Of a stretch of 22,397 nucleotides of DNA, positions 1-6,981 are shown one piece after another (within the stretch, counting starts at the first letter, position 1; each line of letters opens with the position of its first letter). A program made the translations under genes and the position numbers. The notes under the pieces are model-generated. The model was not told the origin of the DNA, ran no database searches, and saw only the letters and a list, made by a program, of their open reading frames with translations. The stretch is from the NCBI GenBank assembly GCA_019412865.1, contig DXOJ01000435.1, positions 1-22,397 on the forward strand, given 5' to 3'. The stretch is from Bacteroides sp. (lineage in GTDB: Bacteria; Bacteroidota; Bacteroidia; Bacteroidales; Bacteroidaceae).

Positions 1-283
1 TTTCTTGGGTGGTATGACTATTTTCGGATTGCAACGAGCCTGCCAAAATATGTTTGTAGCCTTGGGACAAGCAAAAATTTCTATTTTCATAGCCTTGTTG
101 CGCAAAGCAATCCTATTGATCCCATTGGCATTAATATTGCCACATTTTATGGGAGTAGCCGGTGTATATGCGGCTGAAGCAATATCCGATGCGACAGCGG
201 CAATTTGTTGTACTTTGTTGTTCTTCTGGCAGTTCCCCAAAATATTGGGAAAAATCCAAGGGAGCACTTTGCACATAAGCTAA
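1..283 (+). CDS. MATE-family efflux transporter, C-terminal fragment (5' end outside window)
   Basis: The frame is open from the first bases of the window to a TAA at 281-283, giving about 93 residues of a C-terminus; the true start lies upstream. The fragment has two hydrophobic stretches separated by a short charged region with the GVYAAEAISDATAA segment. This fits the last two helices of a MATE-type (NorM/DinF-like) multidrug or toxin extruder, which exchanges cations for drugs at the inner membrane. The starting residues FLGGMTIFGLQRACQNMFVALGQAKIS resemble the MATE loop where a GQ-K/R motif precedes a helix. It is followed by a divergently unrelated promoter region for a MarR-type gene, so the two are separate transcription units. 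Another multi-TM exporter of the MOP superfamily cannot be excluded from this piece. Confidence 0.7.
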   Translation, partial: FLGGMTIFGLQRACQNMFVALGQAKISIFIALLRKAILLIPLALILPHFMGVAGVYAAEAISDATAAICCTLLFFWQFPKILGKIQGSTLHIS

Positions 284-319
284 ATTTCCTGATGTTTATC
301 CATAAATAGAACTAATTAT

Positions 320-400
320 GTAACGGCTTACGTATTTTTGCGAAAAATGTTTGTTCATATTATAAAAAGCTAATATATTTGCGTAATCAATTACGTATTT
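320..400 (+). promoter_or_regulatory. Paired operator-like motif GTAAN4TTACGTATTT
   Basis: An 18-bp motif with a dyad core, GTAA-N4-TTAC followed by GTATTT, occurs at 320-337 and again at 383-400, 63 bp apart (about six helical turns). The first copy lies just upstream of the -33 box at 350-353. The second starts directly after the -7 box (374-381) and covers the expected transcription start. The second copy extends to a 14-bp palindrome, CGTAAT-CA-ATTACG (382-395). This layout fits a dimeric winged-helix repressor, most simply autoregulation by the MarR-GNAT protein encoded next. The repeats are seen directly; the bound protein is inferred. Confidence 0.6.
350..381 (+). promoter_or_regulatory. 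Bacteroides sigma-ABfr-type promoter for the MarR-GNAT gene
   Basis: TTTG at 350-353 and TATATTTG at 374-381 are separated by 20 bases, which matches the Bacteroides primary-sigma consensus (TTTG, N19-21, TAnnTTTG). Transcription should start near 387, giving a leader of about 35 bases. This is the only promoter in the window with both boxes at the right spacing. Confidence 0.75.
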
Positions 401-421
401 AGTGACGCAACTAATAAAAAC

Positions 422-1378
422 ATGGACTTTTTTAATCAGACAGGCAAATTAGCCATCGGTAGCAGATTACGCATGTTGACCGATAAAATAACAGTAGATG
501 CAGCCGCCATCTATAAAATGTTTGGAGTAGACCTCAAACCGAAATGGTTTCCTGTATTTTTTGTATTATCACGTGGGGAGGCAAAAACCATTACGTCCAT
601 AGCCAAAGAGATTGGTCATTCTCATCCTTCCGTGAGTAATATTATTAAAGAAATGGTAGCTAAAGGATTAGTGAAGGAGACAAAGGACAAATCCGACGGG
701 AGAAGAAACATGGTCATGTTATCTGCCAAAGGAAAAAGAATGTCCGACTCTTTTTCGGAACAGTGTATAGATGTTACGGCAGCTATTGAGCAAATCACGC
801 AGCAAACCCGGAATGACCTTTGGGAGGCTATCGAAGAATGGGAGAATCTTTTGTTGGATAAATCCCTGTTGGAGCGGGTGAAGGAAGCGAAAAAGGAACG
901 AGAGAGTAAGGACATCAAAATAGTTCCTTATGAACCTTGCTATCAATCTGCCTTCCGGACCCTTAACGAAGAGTGGATAACTGCTTATTTTCGGATGGAA
1001 GAGGCCGATTACAAGGCTTTGGATCATCCAAAGGAATATATTCTGGATAAGGGAGGAGCTATTTTGGTGGCTCTTTATAAAGATGAGCCGGTCGGTGTAT
1101 GTGCTTTGTGTAAGATGGATCATCCGCTTTATGATTATGAGTTGGCCAAACTGGCTGTCAGCCCTAAGGTTCAGGGCAAAGGTATTGGAGTACTGCTTTG
1201 CGAAGCAGTTGTAAATAAAGCGAAGGAGCTTGGTGGTAAAAGAATCTTTATAGAGAGCAATACGCGTCTGAAACCGGCTATCCATATTTATCATAAGTTG
1301 GGCTTCAAGGAACTTCCCGAATATCACACGACTTATGAAAGAGGAGACATACAGATGGAATTAATGATTGAAGAGTGA
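422..1378 (+). CDS. MarR-family regulator fused to GNAT N-acetyltransferase
   Basis: The 318-residue product has two domains. Residues about 15-150 form a MarR winged helix-turn-helix (recognition region AKEIGHSHPSVSNIIKEMVAKGLV around 61-84, wing with KDKSDGRRNMV around 88-98). Residues about 165-318 form a GNAT domain with the acetyl-CoA loop VSPKVQGKGIGVLL near 249-262 and a C-terminal HKLGF motif. Such fusions are known across bacteria and presumably couple ligand- or substrate-responsive DNA binding to acetylation of a small molecule or protein; the substrate is unknown. The ATG at 422 follows a good promoter and an A-rich leader without a Shine-Dalgarno, as usual in Bacteroides. It is monocistronic, and the paired dyads around its promoter suggest self-repression. 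The neighbouring MATE exporter suggests, but does not prove, a role in drug or toxin response. Confidence 0.9.
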   Translation: MDFFNQTGKLAIGSRLRMLTDKITVDAAAIYKMFGVDLKPKWFPVFFVLSRGEAKTITSIAKEIGHSHPSVSNIIKEMVAKGLVKETKDKSDGRRNMVMLSAKGKRMSDSFSEQCIDVTAAIEQITQQTRNDLWEAIEEWENLLLDKSLLERVKEAKKERESKDIKIVPYEPCYQSAFRTLNEEWITAYFRMEEADYKALDHPKEYILDKGGAILVALYKDEPVGVCALCKMDHPLYDYELAKLAVSPKVQGKGIGVLLCEAVVNKAKELGGKRIFIESNTRLKPAIHIYHKLGFKELPEYHTTYERGDIQMELMIEE

Positions 1379-1407
1379 AAATGAAAAAGGTGGATGGTGA
1401 ATTTATT

Positions 1408-1426
1408 AAGGGGCGCATTGCCCCTT
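1408..1426. terminator. Hairpin between convergent genes, possible bidirectional terminator
   Basis: AAGGGGC (1408-1414) and GCCCCTT (1420-1426) form a perfect 7-bp stem with a 5-base loop between the ends of the MarR-GNAT gene (1378) and the convergent small gene (stop at 1426-1428). There is no clean U-tract on either side, so termination is inferred from position and stem strength only. Confidence 0.4.
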
Positions 1427-1644
1427 CATTCCAGTTCCTGCGCATAAATGTTGATGGCGCGTAATGCCTTTAATATTTCAGTCGGGGTGATCCCCTGACA
1501 TTCTATTCTCAACACTTTTTCCCAATCCTCCATATCTACATTCCATTTGTAGATTTGGGGACATAGGGTGAAAAGCGCTGCGATATGTTTGATATCCCGT
1601 ACATTCTTTACCGAGGTGCGAAAAATTAGTATTTGCTCTTCCAT
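1426..1644 (-). CDS. Small cysteine-less HMA-like (ferredoxin-fold) protein, function unknown
   Basis: The 72-residue product has the pattern of short Bacteroidetes proteins related to heavy-metal-associated domains: an N-terminal beta strand (ILIFRTSVKN), a helix (VRDIKHIAALFTLCPQI), a second strand with Trp/Asp residues (KWNVDMEDWEKVLRIEC) and a final helix-strand (TEILKALRAINIYAQELE). The CxxC metal site of true copper chaperones is absent, so metal binding is not supported; the two cysteines present are far apart. The ATG at 1642-1644 is preceded by a TACCTTTG -7 box about 30 bases upstream, which supports a real gene. It is transcribed alone, convergent with the MarR-GNAT gene. The fold assignment is an inference from pattern, not a search. 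Confidence 0.7.
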   Translation of the reverse strand: MEEQILIFRTSVKNVRDIKHIAALFTLCPQIYKWNVDMEDWEKVLRIECQGITPTEILKALRAINIYAQELE

Positions 1645-1674
1645 AGTTACTATCGATTACTTTTGTTTTCTGTG

Positions 1675-1682
1675 CAAAGGTA
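1675..1682 (-). promoter_or_regulatory. -7 box TACCTTTG for the small HMA-like gene
   Basis: On the minus strand TACCTTTG matches TAnnTTTG and lies about 30 bases before the ATG at 1644. No TTTG is found at the proper -33 distance, so only the -7 element is supported. Confidence 0.5.
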
Positions 1683-1893
1683 AGTTTAAACAGGGTTCTG
1701 TATAGGATTATTCGACGAACGCCCTGATTTCTCATGACGAAATAAGTAATATGGGAGATTAACTTCATATAGCTATCCTTTGAAAACTCCCTCATCTGTA
1801 CCTGTCAATATATAAAAAAGTGTATCTGTTCTCGTCTTTCTTTTTTGCTTTACTTTGCAGTGTTGTTTTAATCTCCTAATATACTTAAAGGTT

Positions 1894-3090
1894 ATGAAGT
1901 TGAATTTTGCTAAAAGAATGTCTTATATAAAGGCTTCGGAAATAAGAGAGATATTAAAAGTGACTGAACAGGAAGATGTGATTTCGTTTGCCGGTGGTCT
2001 GCCTGCTCCGGAACTTTTCCCAATAGATGAAATCAATAAGATTAATCAGATTGTATTGAAAGAAGCAGGTACAAAAGCACTTCAATATACCACAACGGAA
2101 GGTTATGCTCCTTTGCGGGAATGGAATGCCAACCGGATGAACGGGCGTTTGGGCACGGCTTTCGATAAAGACAATATTTTGATAACCCATGGTTCGCAAC
2201 AAGGATTGGACTTGTCTGGAAAAGTTTTTTTAGACGAAGGAGATGTCGTGCTTTGTGAAAGCCCGACCTATTTGGCTGCGATTAGCGCATTCAAAGCGTA
2301 TGGGTGTAGCTTCATTGAAATTCCCACGGATGAGGAAGGGATGATGATGGACGTTTTGGAAGATGTTTTGAGTAACACTCCGCATATAAAACTGATATAT
2401 GCGATACCTACCTTTCAGAATCCTACAGGAAAAACGTGGAGTCTGGAAAGACGCAGGAAATTGGCTGAATTATCTGCCAAATACAGTGTTGCAGTTATTG
2501 AGGATAATCCGTATGGCGAGTTAAGGTTTGAGGGAGAACCTTTGCCCTCTATAAAGTCTTTTGATGAGGCTGGAAATATCTTGTGTACAGGCAGTTTTTC
2601 GAAAATATTCTGTCCCGGCTTTCGGATTGGCTGGATTGCGGGGGATAAAGATATTATCCGCAAATATGTATTAGTCAAGCAAGGTACGGATTTACAATGT
2701 AACACTATTGCCCAGATGACCATTGCCGAATATCTGAAGCGGTATGATATTGATAAACATATTGCAAAAATAGTCGAAGTATATAGAAAGCGCAGGAATG
2801 TTGCGATTGAAAGTATAGAACGTTGTTTTCCGGATACAATAAAGTTTACTCGTCCCGAAGGCGGACTATTTACCTGGATAGAACTTCCTGTGGGGATTTC
2901 AGCACGCGATGTTTTAGTCAGAAGTCTGGAGAAAAAGATTGCTTTTGTTCCGGGAGGTTCTTTTTATCCGAATGGCAACAAGGAAAATACGCTTAGAATA
3001 AACTACTCCAATATGCCTGAAGAAAAAATAGAGAAAGGGCTGAAGACTCTCGGAGAGGTGGTAAAGGAGTATATCCGCCAATCAGAATGA
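1894..3090 (+). CDS. PLP-dependent aminotransferase (fold type I, LysN/2-aminoadipate-type)
   Basis: The 398-residue enzyme should transfer an amino group between an amino acid and a 2-oxoacid in the cytoplasm. Class I/II landmarks are present: NPTGK with the PLP-binding Asn near 176, the IEDNPYGELRF segment with Asp204 and Tyr207, and the Schiff-base lysine in TGSFSKIFCPGFRIGW (Lys237). The closest familiar group is the aromatic/2-aminoadipate aminotransferases resembling the catalytic half of MocR proteins; substrate not determinable here. I chose the ATG at 1894 (MKLNFAKRMSYIKASEI) because the family begins there; an upstream TTG-type extension to 1855 is only AT-rich leader. A weak TTACTTTG at 1850-1857 could be the -7 box. 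Its 3' end overlaps the convergent MocR gene by 9 bases. Confidence 0.9.
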   Translation: MKLNFAKRMSYIKASEIREILKVTEQEDVISFAGGLPAPELFPIDEINKINQIVLKEAGTKALQYTTTEGYAPLREWNANRMNGRLGTAFDKDNILITHGSQQGLDLSGKVFLDEGDVVLCESPTYLAAISAFKAYGCSFIEIPTDEEGMMMDVLEDVLSNTPHIKLIYAIPTFQNPTGKTWSLERRRKLAELSAKYSVAVIEDNPYGELRFEGEPLPSIKSFDEAGNILCTGSFSKIFCPGFRIGWIAGDKDIIRKYVLVKQGTDLQCNTIAQMTIAEYLKRYDIDKHIAKIVEVYRKRRNVAIESIERCFPDTIKFTRPEGGLFTWIELPVGISARDVLVRSLEKKIAFVPGGSFYPNGNKENTLRINYSNMPEEKIEKGLKTLGEVVKEYIRQSE

Positions 3091-4494
3091 TTCTTTGATA
3101 ATGTTTCCTAAAACCTGCAAGCGTTCTTCGATAAAAGGACTCCATTGCTGACCGAAACTCAAACGCATACAGTTTTTGTACTGGTCGTGCAGTGTAAACA
3201 TGCGTCCGGGAGCAATGCTGATCTTGTGTTGCATGGCTTTGTAATATAATTCTGTGGTATCAATCTTTTTGTTTAGTTCCACCCAAAGCATGAAACCTCC
3301 CTGCGGAGTTATGATTTTAGTGTCTTCGGGGAAATAGTAGGTAATAGATTGTGCCAGATGAAGACTGTTGGAATGTAATTCATGGCGCAACCTGCGTAAA
3401 TGATTCTCATACCTGCCGTTTTCCATAAAGTTGGCAATGGCCTCCTGATTGAGGGTAGGAGTGGATATTAAATGAATATGTTTTTGGCGAATAACAGCAT
3501 CCTTAAATTTACCGGGGGCAATCCAGCCTACCCGGTAACCGGGAGCTAATGTCTTTGACACAGAGCCACACCATAACACAAGTCCCTTTTCATCGAAAGC
3601 TTTGCATGGCTTAGGGCGTGAATGTCCGAAGAATACATCACCGTATAAATCATCTTCAATCAGAGGAATATTATATTCAGCCAACATCTGCACTACCTCT
3701 TTTTTATGCTCATCGGGCATACAACTTCCCAGTGGATTACTGAAATTACTGATAAGCAGGCATAGATTAATCTGCGGTAATACTTTTCTTAAAGTATCGG
3801 GCTCAATACCTGTTACAGGGTTGGTGGGCAGTTCCAACACCCGGAGTCCCATGCTGTTGGCCAACTGCAATATGCCGAAATAAACAGGACTTTCAACAGC
3901 TATCGTATCTCCTTTTCGGGCAATAACAGATAATGCTAAAGAGATAGAATTGGTCACTCCCGTGGTAGTGACAATATCATCTTCAGTCAGATTTCCATTC
4001 CAGCTATATGCAAAACGGGCAATATAGTTTCTTAACCGAATATTTCCCTGCGGGTCTTCATACCTGGTACCGTTTCCCGGAAGTGAATACATTGCCTTGA
4101 TTAATTCCTTATTGAGCTTTGCAATAGGCAATAGAACGTCTTCCGGTATTCCCAGTGAGAAACGGGTGATGGACAAATTTTCGATGGAATGATATACTTC
4201 CATGATTAAGTCGGCCTCTTCCTTTCCTAAAGATTGAGTTGCAGGTTGTGTTGTTGCCGGAGCAGACAAATTTAATGGTTTATAATTGACAATGTACCCT
4301 GATTTGGGGCGGGAGATGATAAATCCTTCCTTTTCCAGTTCATAATATACCTGGATTGCCGTGTTTAAACTCACGCCATATTCATTGCTGATAGTACGTA
4401 AAGAAGGTAATTTCTCGCCTGCTTTCCATATACCTGTTTTTATTTGCCAAGCGATAGTGCCGGCTATCTTTTGATATAGGATTTCTCTTTTCAT
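3082..4494 (-). CDS. MocR/GntR-family regulator with aminotransferase-like domain
   Basis: The 470-residue protein has an N-terminal GntR winged helix (about 1-70; GEKLPSLRTISNEYGVSLNTAIQVYYELEKEGFI), a short linker rich in Pro/Ala/Thr, and a fold-type-I aminotransferase domain (about 105-470). PLP residues are kept: Asn253 in SNPLG, IEDDLYGD (Asp282, Tyr284) and the lysine of CGSVSKTLAPGYRVGW (Lys314). MocR proteins use the PLP domain as a sensor for PLP or an amino-acid adduct; known members include PdxR, GabR and TauR. No pdxST or gab genes are nearby; the obvious partner is the convergent aminotransferase at 1894-3090, with which it shares much of its catalytic core. A -7 box lies at 4512-4519, and a 30-bp palindrome at 4650-4679 may be its operator. 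Regulatory target unknown. Confidence 0.92.
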   Translation of the reverse strand: MKREILYQKIAGTIAWQIKTGIWKAGEKLPSLRTISNEYGVSLNTAIQVYYELEKEGFIISRPKSGYIVNYKPLNLSAPATTQPATQSLGKEEADLIMEVYHSIENLSITRFSLGIPEDVLLPIAKLNKELIKAMYSLPGNGTRYEDPQGNIRLRNYIARFAYSWNGNLTEDDIVTTTGVTNSISLALSVIARKGDTIAVESPVYFGILQLANSMGLRVLELPTNPVTGIEPDTLRKVLPQINLCLLISNFSNPLGSCMPDEHKKEVVQMLAEYNIPLIEDDLYGDVFFGHSRPKPCKAFDEKGLVLWCGSVSKTLAPGYRVGWIAPGKFKDAVIRQKHIHLISTPTLNQEAIANFMENGRYENHLRRLRHELHSNSLHLAQSITYYFPEDTKIITPQGGFMLWVELNKKIDTTELYYKAMQHKISIAPGRMFTLHDQYKNCMRLSFGQQWSPFIEERLQVLGNIIKESF

Positions 4495-4511
4495 GTTTAT
4501 TCAGTCTCCGG

Positions 4512-4519
4512 CAAAGATA
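4512..4519 (-). promoter_or_regulatory. -7 box TATCTTTG for the MocR gene
   Basis: TATCTTTG on the minus strand fits TAnnTTTG exactly and is followed by only 17 bases before the ATG at 4494, so the leader would be very short. No TTTG appears at the -33 distance. This makes activator dependence possible. Confidence 0.5.
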
Positions 4520-4632
4520 CAAAAATGATGTCTGCATCTGTTGTGTTTGATCTATTTTGTGGGGTACTTCAGGGTATAAGAACTCATTTTTCGCTATGCT
4601 ATTTTTAGTTGTTCTCCTTGAATACAATATCT

Positions 4633-4679
4633 TTTTCGTTGTCTAATGAGTTTTCGTTTGACTTAAGTTGAACGAAAAC
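4633..4679. promoter_or_regulatory. 30-bp imperfect palindrome plus extra half-site (TTTTCGTT x3)
   Basis: GTTTTCGTT at 4650-4658 and AACGAAAAC at 4671-4679 are perfect 9-base inverted arms; the centre ACTTAAGT (4661-4668) is itself palindromic, so 26 of 30 positions are symmetric. A further direct copy of TTTTCGTT lies at 4633-4640, 18 bases upstream of the first arm. No U-tract follows on either strand, which argues against a simple terminator. It is located about 130 bases upstream of the MocR -7 box and about 60 bases beyond the GyrI-like gene end, so it could be an operator for MocR or for another regulator. The binding protein is unknown. Confidence 0.5.
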
Positions 4680-4740
4680 TGGAATGTATATTCGATAGTT
4701 ATTGATAGTAAGGAAAGAAATAACTAGATGAAGTAAATAT

Positions 4741-5211
4741 TCATAATAGTGGCATTTCTATTCTCGTCACCTGTTCTTCTTCGGGTACGTTGGGATTGCT
4801 GTAATAATATTCTATGGATGTTCCCGAAGGTTTGTAACCGTTGTTTTTTATCCATTCCATCATTTCATTGTACAGAACAGCCAGTTCACTGTAAGTTCCT
4901 CTATGTAGACAGGAAACTATTTTTCTTTCCGGTATCGTTATAGATCGTATATCCCCTTCACCCTGTAACTCTCTGGATGATTTTAGACCAATAATCATTT
5001 TTATATTGTGTTCAGTCAGGCTCTCAAAGTCGGGATACTCGACATAAGGAATATCAGTAGTGATTTCGCCTTGTGCCTTAAATAAAGAGTCTATTTTTAC
5101 GAAGTTCTTCCCGATAGCCTCTGACATTCCGTTCATATCCGTGTGTACTTCAACAGCCAAAGCGGATTGCTTCGGTTGTTTCAATAGCATGATTTCTGAA
5201 ACCTTTCCCAT
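4741..5211 (-). CDS. GyrI-like small-molecule-binding protein (AraC effector-binding domain, stand-alone)
   Basis: The 156-residue product covers essentially one GyrI-like/AraC effector-binding domain (BacRBD fold): an N-terminal strand EIMLLKQPKQSALAVE, the centre with IGLKSS and SITIPERKIVSCLHRGTYSEL, and a C-terminus EYYYSNPNVPEEEQVTRIEMPL that matches the family's usual ending with Glu near the ligand cavity. Relatives include SbmC/GyrI and the ligand domains of BmrR and Rob, which bind lipophilic cations or drugs. It has no DNA-binding domain. The gene is last in a three-gene operon, 30 bases after a fusion protein that carries the same domain type. A role as a ligand sink or accessory sensor is an inference. 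Confidence 0.85.
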   Translation of the reverse strand: MGKVSEIMLLKQPKQSALAVEVHTDMNGMSEAIGKNFVKIDSLFKAQGEITTDIPYVEYPDFESLTEHNIKMIIGLKSSRELQGEGDIRSITIPERKIVSCLHRGTYSELAVLYNEMMEWIKNNGYKPSGTSIEYYYSNPNVPEEEQVTRIEMPLL

Positions 5212-5241
5212 AATGCATTGTTTTAGAGTGTTGATAATTTC

Positions 5242-6372
5242 TTATTTCTTTGTGACTGGAATATAAATGTCGGTCATTAATTCTGTTCTAAGAGTAGAGG
5301 TGGGACGGTTCATATACATCTCAAAACTGAAAGTACTTTGAGGGCGATATTTACTTTCCGGAAACCACTCTTCATAAATAGTCCGGTAGAACTTATGCAA
5401 CAAAGAGTAGTCTCCGATATGCCTGAATACAGCATAACGTCCACCGGGAACTTCCATCACTCCCGGTTGCGAATCATTTTCAGTGGTATCAATTGTCACC
5501 CCGAGATAGAAGCGGCATTTATTCATGGGAGTTATGGACGGGTCATCCATACTAAGGCTGACAAACTTATAATTCAACTTTTCTTCATTATGCTGCTTGG
5601 CGTAATTGGCCAGTCTGTTCCATATTAATTTGTATCGGAGCTCATCTTTGTATTTTTCACCAACCTCGATACAAAATACTTTCATTGGCAGAATCGACCG
5701 GATTTCAGGAGTGATAACCGCATGTTGCTCATCATACATCGGCTTGTACTTCTCTCTATATTGAGAGCTCGATACGCCAAAATGTTTTTTGAAGGCTTTG
5801 GCTAGACTAAATTTGGTCTGATAGTTTGTCTGTTCCGAAATCTGATTTAATGTAAACTCGGTGGATACTAACAAATGTGCTATTTGTTCGAGACGTAAAC
5901 GCTGTATGTAGCTTCCGATATTTTCTCCGGCAACAGTTTGAAACACTCTTCTGAAGTGATATTTGGAAAGTCCGCTTATCGTGCTAAGCATGTCTGTATT
6001 CAAAGTCTCGAATAAATGATTATTGATATAAACGATTATATCCTGAATCTTCTGGTGATGGATATTACAGGTTTCCAGCTTCTGTTTCCACCGTTTCAGA
6101 TGGGGTAACCGTTCGTTGAGGATGTGCCTAAGTTCCTCCGGCGAATAAGCAGTACCTGCATATTCATTGTACTTGTCGGTGTATTTTATCCAGATATTAA
6201 TCATTTCCGACATCGGAATGTCAACGATATATTTTCCGTCTTTCAGACAGTAATAGCAATATTCATCACTTCGCGAACCGTCGGAGTTAGTACCCAGATA
6301 TTTCTCTACATCAAAGCGGAGAGGCATCCCGCAACTTTGACAATACCTCTTATTTATTTCTGATTCAATCAT
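5242..6372 (-). CDS. Zinc-ribbon / AraC HTH / GyrI-like three-domain transcriptional regulator
   Basis: The 376-residue product has three parts. Residues 9-96 form a putative zinc ribbon (CQSCGMPL with Cys11 and Cys14, YCYYC with Cys39 and Cys42, ending in LKRWK), as in the short stand-alone zf-ribbon family. Residues about 110-212 form an AraC-type double HTH (LSTISGLSKYHFRRVFQ and ISEQTNYQTKFSLAKAFKKHFGVSSSQYRE). Residues about 222-376 form a GyrI-like ligand-binding domain (FCIEVGEKY..., GGRYAVFRHIGDYS..., IYIPV at the end). It should bind DNA in the cytoplasm in response to a small lipophilic or cationic molecule; the zinc ribbon may add a metal or redox input. The ATG overlaps the stop of the upstream DUF3788 gene (ATGA, 6369-6372), so the two are probably translationally coupled. 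Confidence 0.9.
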   Translation of the reverse strand: MIESEINKRYCQSCGMPLRFDVEKYLGTNSDGSRSDEYCYYCLKDGKYIVDIPMSEMINIWIKYTDKYNEYAGTAYSPEELRHILNERLPHLKRWKQKLETCNIHHQKIQDIIVYINNHLFETLNTDMLSTISGLSKYHFRRVFQTVAGENIGSYIQRLRLEQIAHLLVSTEFTLNQISEQTNYQTKFSLAKAFKKHFGVSSSQYREKYKPMYDEQHAVITPEIRSILPMKVFCIEVGEKYKDELRYKLIWNRLANYAKQHNEEKLNYKFVSLSMDDPSITPMNKCRFYLGVTIDTTENDSQPGVMEVPGGRYAVFRHIGDYSLLHKFYRTIYEEWFPESKYRPQSTFSFEMYMNRPTSTLRTELMTDIYIPVTKK

Positions 6373-6785
6373 CGGTTGGGTTTTCGTTTGATAGATAGGA
6401 GCCGCTCTATATCATTAAATAAAGAAGTATCTTTTAATTCGAACATAAGCCACTTCCCATCATGGAAAGTGGTCGTCTCATCATATATCTTTTGAGTCGC
6501 ATTGGAGAACATTTCTCGCATGGATTCGAATTTAGTGCGTTCATCTTTACCTAAAATAACCATGAACCCAATCGTTTGCTCTTTGGCGTATAGGGCACAT
6601 AGAGTTTTTCCGCCTCTGCGATATTTGTATTCGTAGGTCCATTTTTTCCCTCCATGATTCCACATTTGTTCCATATTGTATTTCTGTTCGATAAGTTGGT
6701 GAAGTGAAGTCCATAGATCATAAAGTTTCTTACCTGTCAAGGCTTCCAGTGTTTCGGGAGTTGGAATTTGAAAAGTTTCTTTCAT
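6369..6785 (-). CDS. DUF3788-family protein
   Basis: The 138-residue product has the DUF3788 pattern: an N-terminal helix after TPETLEALTGKKLYDLWTSLHQLIEQKY, then a WNHGGKKWTYEYKYRRGGKTLCALYAKE block, a strand QTIGFMVILGKDE, and a C-terminal segment WLMFELKDTSLFNDIERLLSIKRKP. It is probably cytoplasmic, since no signal peptide or membrane segment is seen. The biochemical role of DUF3788 is not established to my knowledge; the fold may resemble the YdhG/YjbR-like small alpha/beta proteins. It is the first gene of the operon with the zinc-ribbon/AraC/GyrI-like regulator and the stand-alone GyrI-like protein, with a 4-base overlap to the next gene. A -7 box lies at 6820-6827. A link to ligand sensing comes only from this context. 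Confidence 0.85.
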   Translation of the reverse strand: MKETFQIPTPETLEALTGKKLYDLWTSLHQLIEQKYNMEQMWNHGGKKWTYEYKYRRGGKTLCALYAKEQTIGFMVILGKDERTKFESMREMFSNATQKIYDETTTFHDGKWLMFELKDTSLFNDIERLLSIKRKPNR

Positions 6786-6819
6786 GGCATTCTGTATTTA
6801 CTTTTGATTATCTACATCA

Positions 6820-6827
6820 CAAAGGTA
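6820..6827 (-). promoter_or_regulatory. -7 box TACCTTTG for the DUF3788-AraC-GyrI operon
   Basis: TACCTTTG on the minus strand matches TAnnTTTG, 34 bases before the ATG at 6785. No TTTG is found at the usual -33 distance. It is the likely single promoter for the three-gene operon. Confidence 0.5.
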
Positions 6828-6940
6828 GACTGAATTTCTAATAGATCGTTGTCCAATATAGGCATTTTAGACAGTGCAACTGAACAAACTGTCCTGAAAT
6901 TAATTTATTTTGTAGAAACGGGATATTGGTGTATAACCTT

Positions 6941-6948
6941 TATCTTTG
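6941..6948 (+). promoter_or_regulatory. -7 box TATCTTTG for the lipoprotein gene
   Basis: TATCTTTG on the plus strand lies 33 bases before the ATG at 6982. The nearest TTTG upstream (6909-6912) is 28 bases away, too far for the standard spacing, so only the -7 element is well supported. Confidence 0.5.
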
Positions 6949-6981
6949 CATTAATTAAAAATAAAGCAAAATTTAAAGAAA

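Noticed and set aside
719..1327. 202-codon minus-strand open frame within the MarR-GNAT gene
   Set aside because: The sense frame has clear MarR and GNAT domains, and the antisense translation shows no recognisable family.
6909..6948. Full TTTG/TATCTTTG promoter for the lipoprotein gene
   Set aside because: The spacing of 28 bases is well outside the usual 19-21, so only the -7 box is kept.
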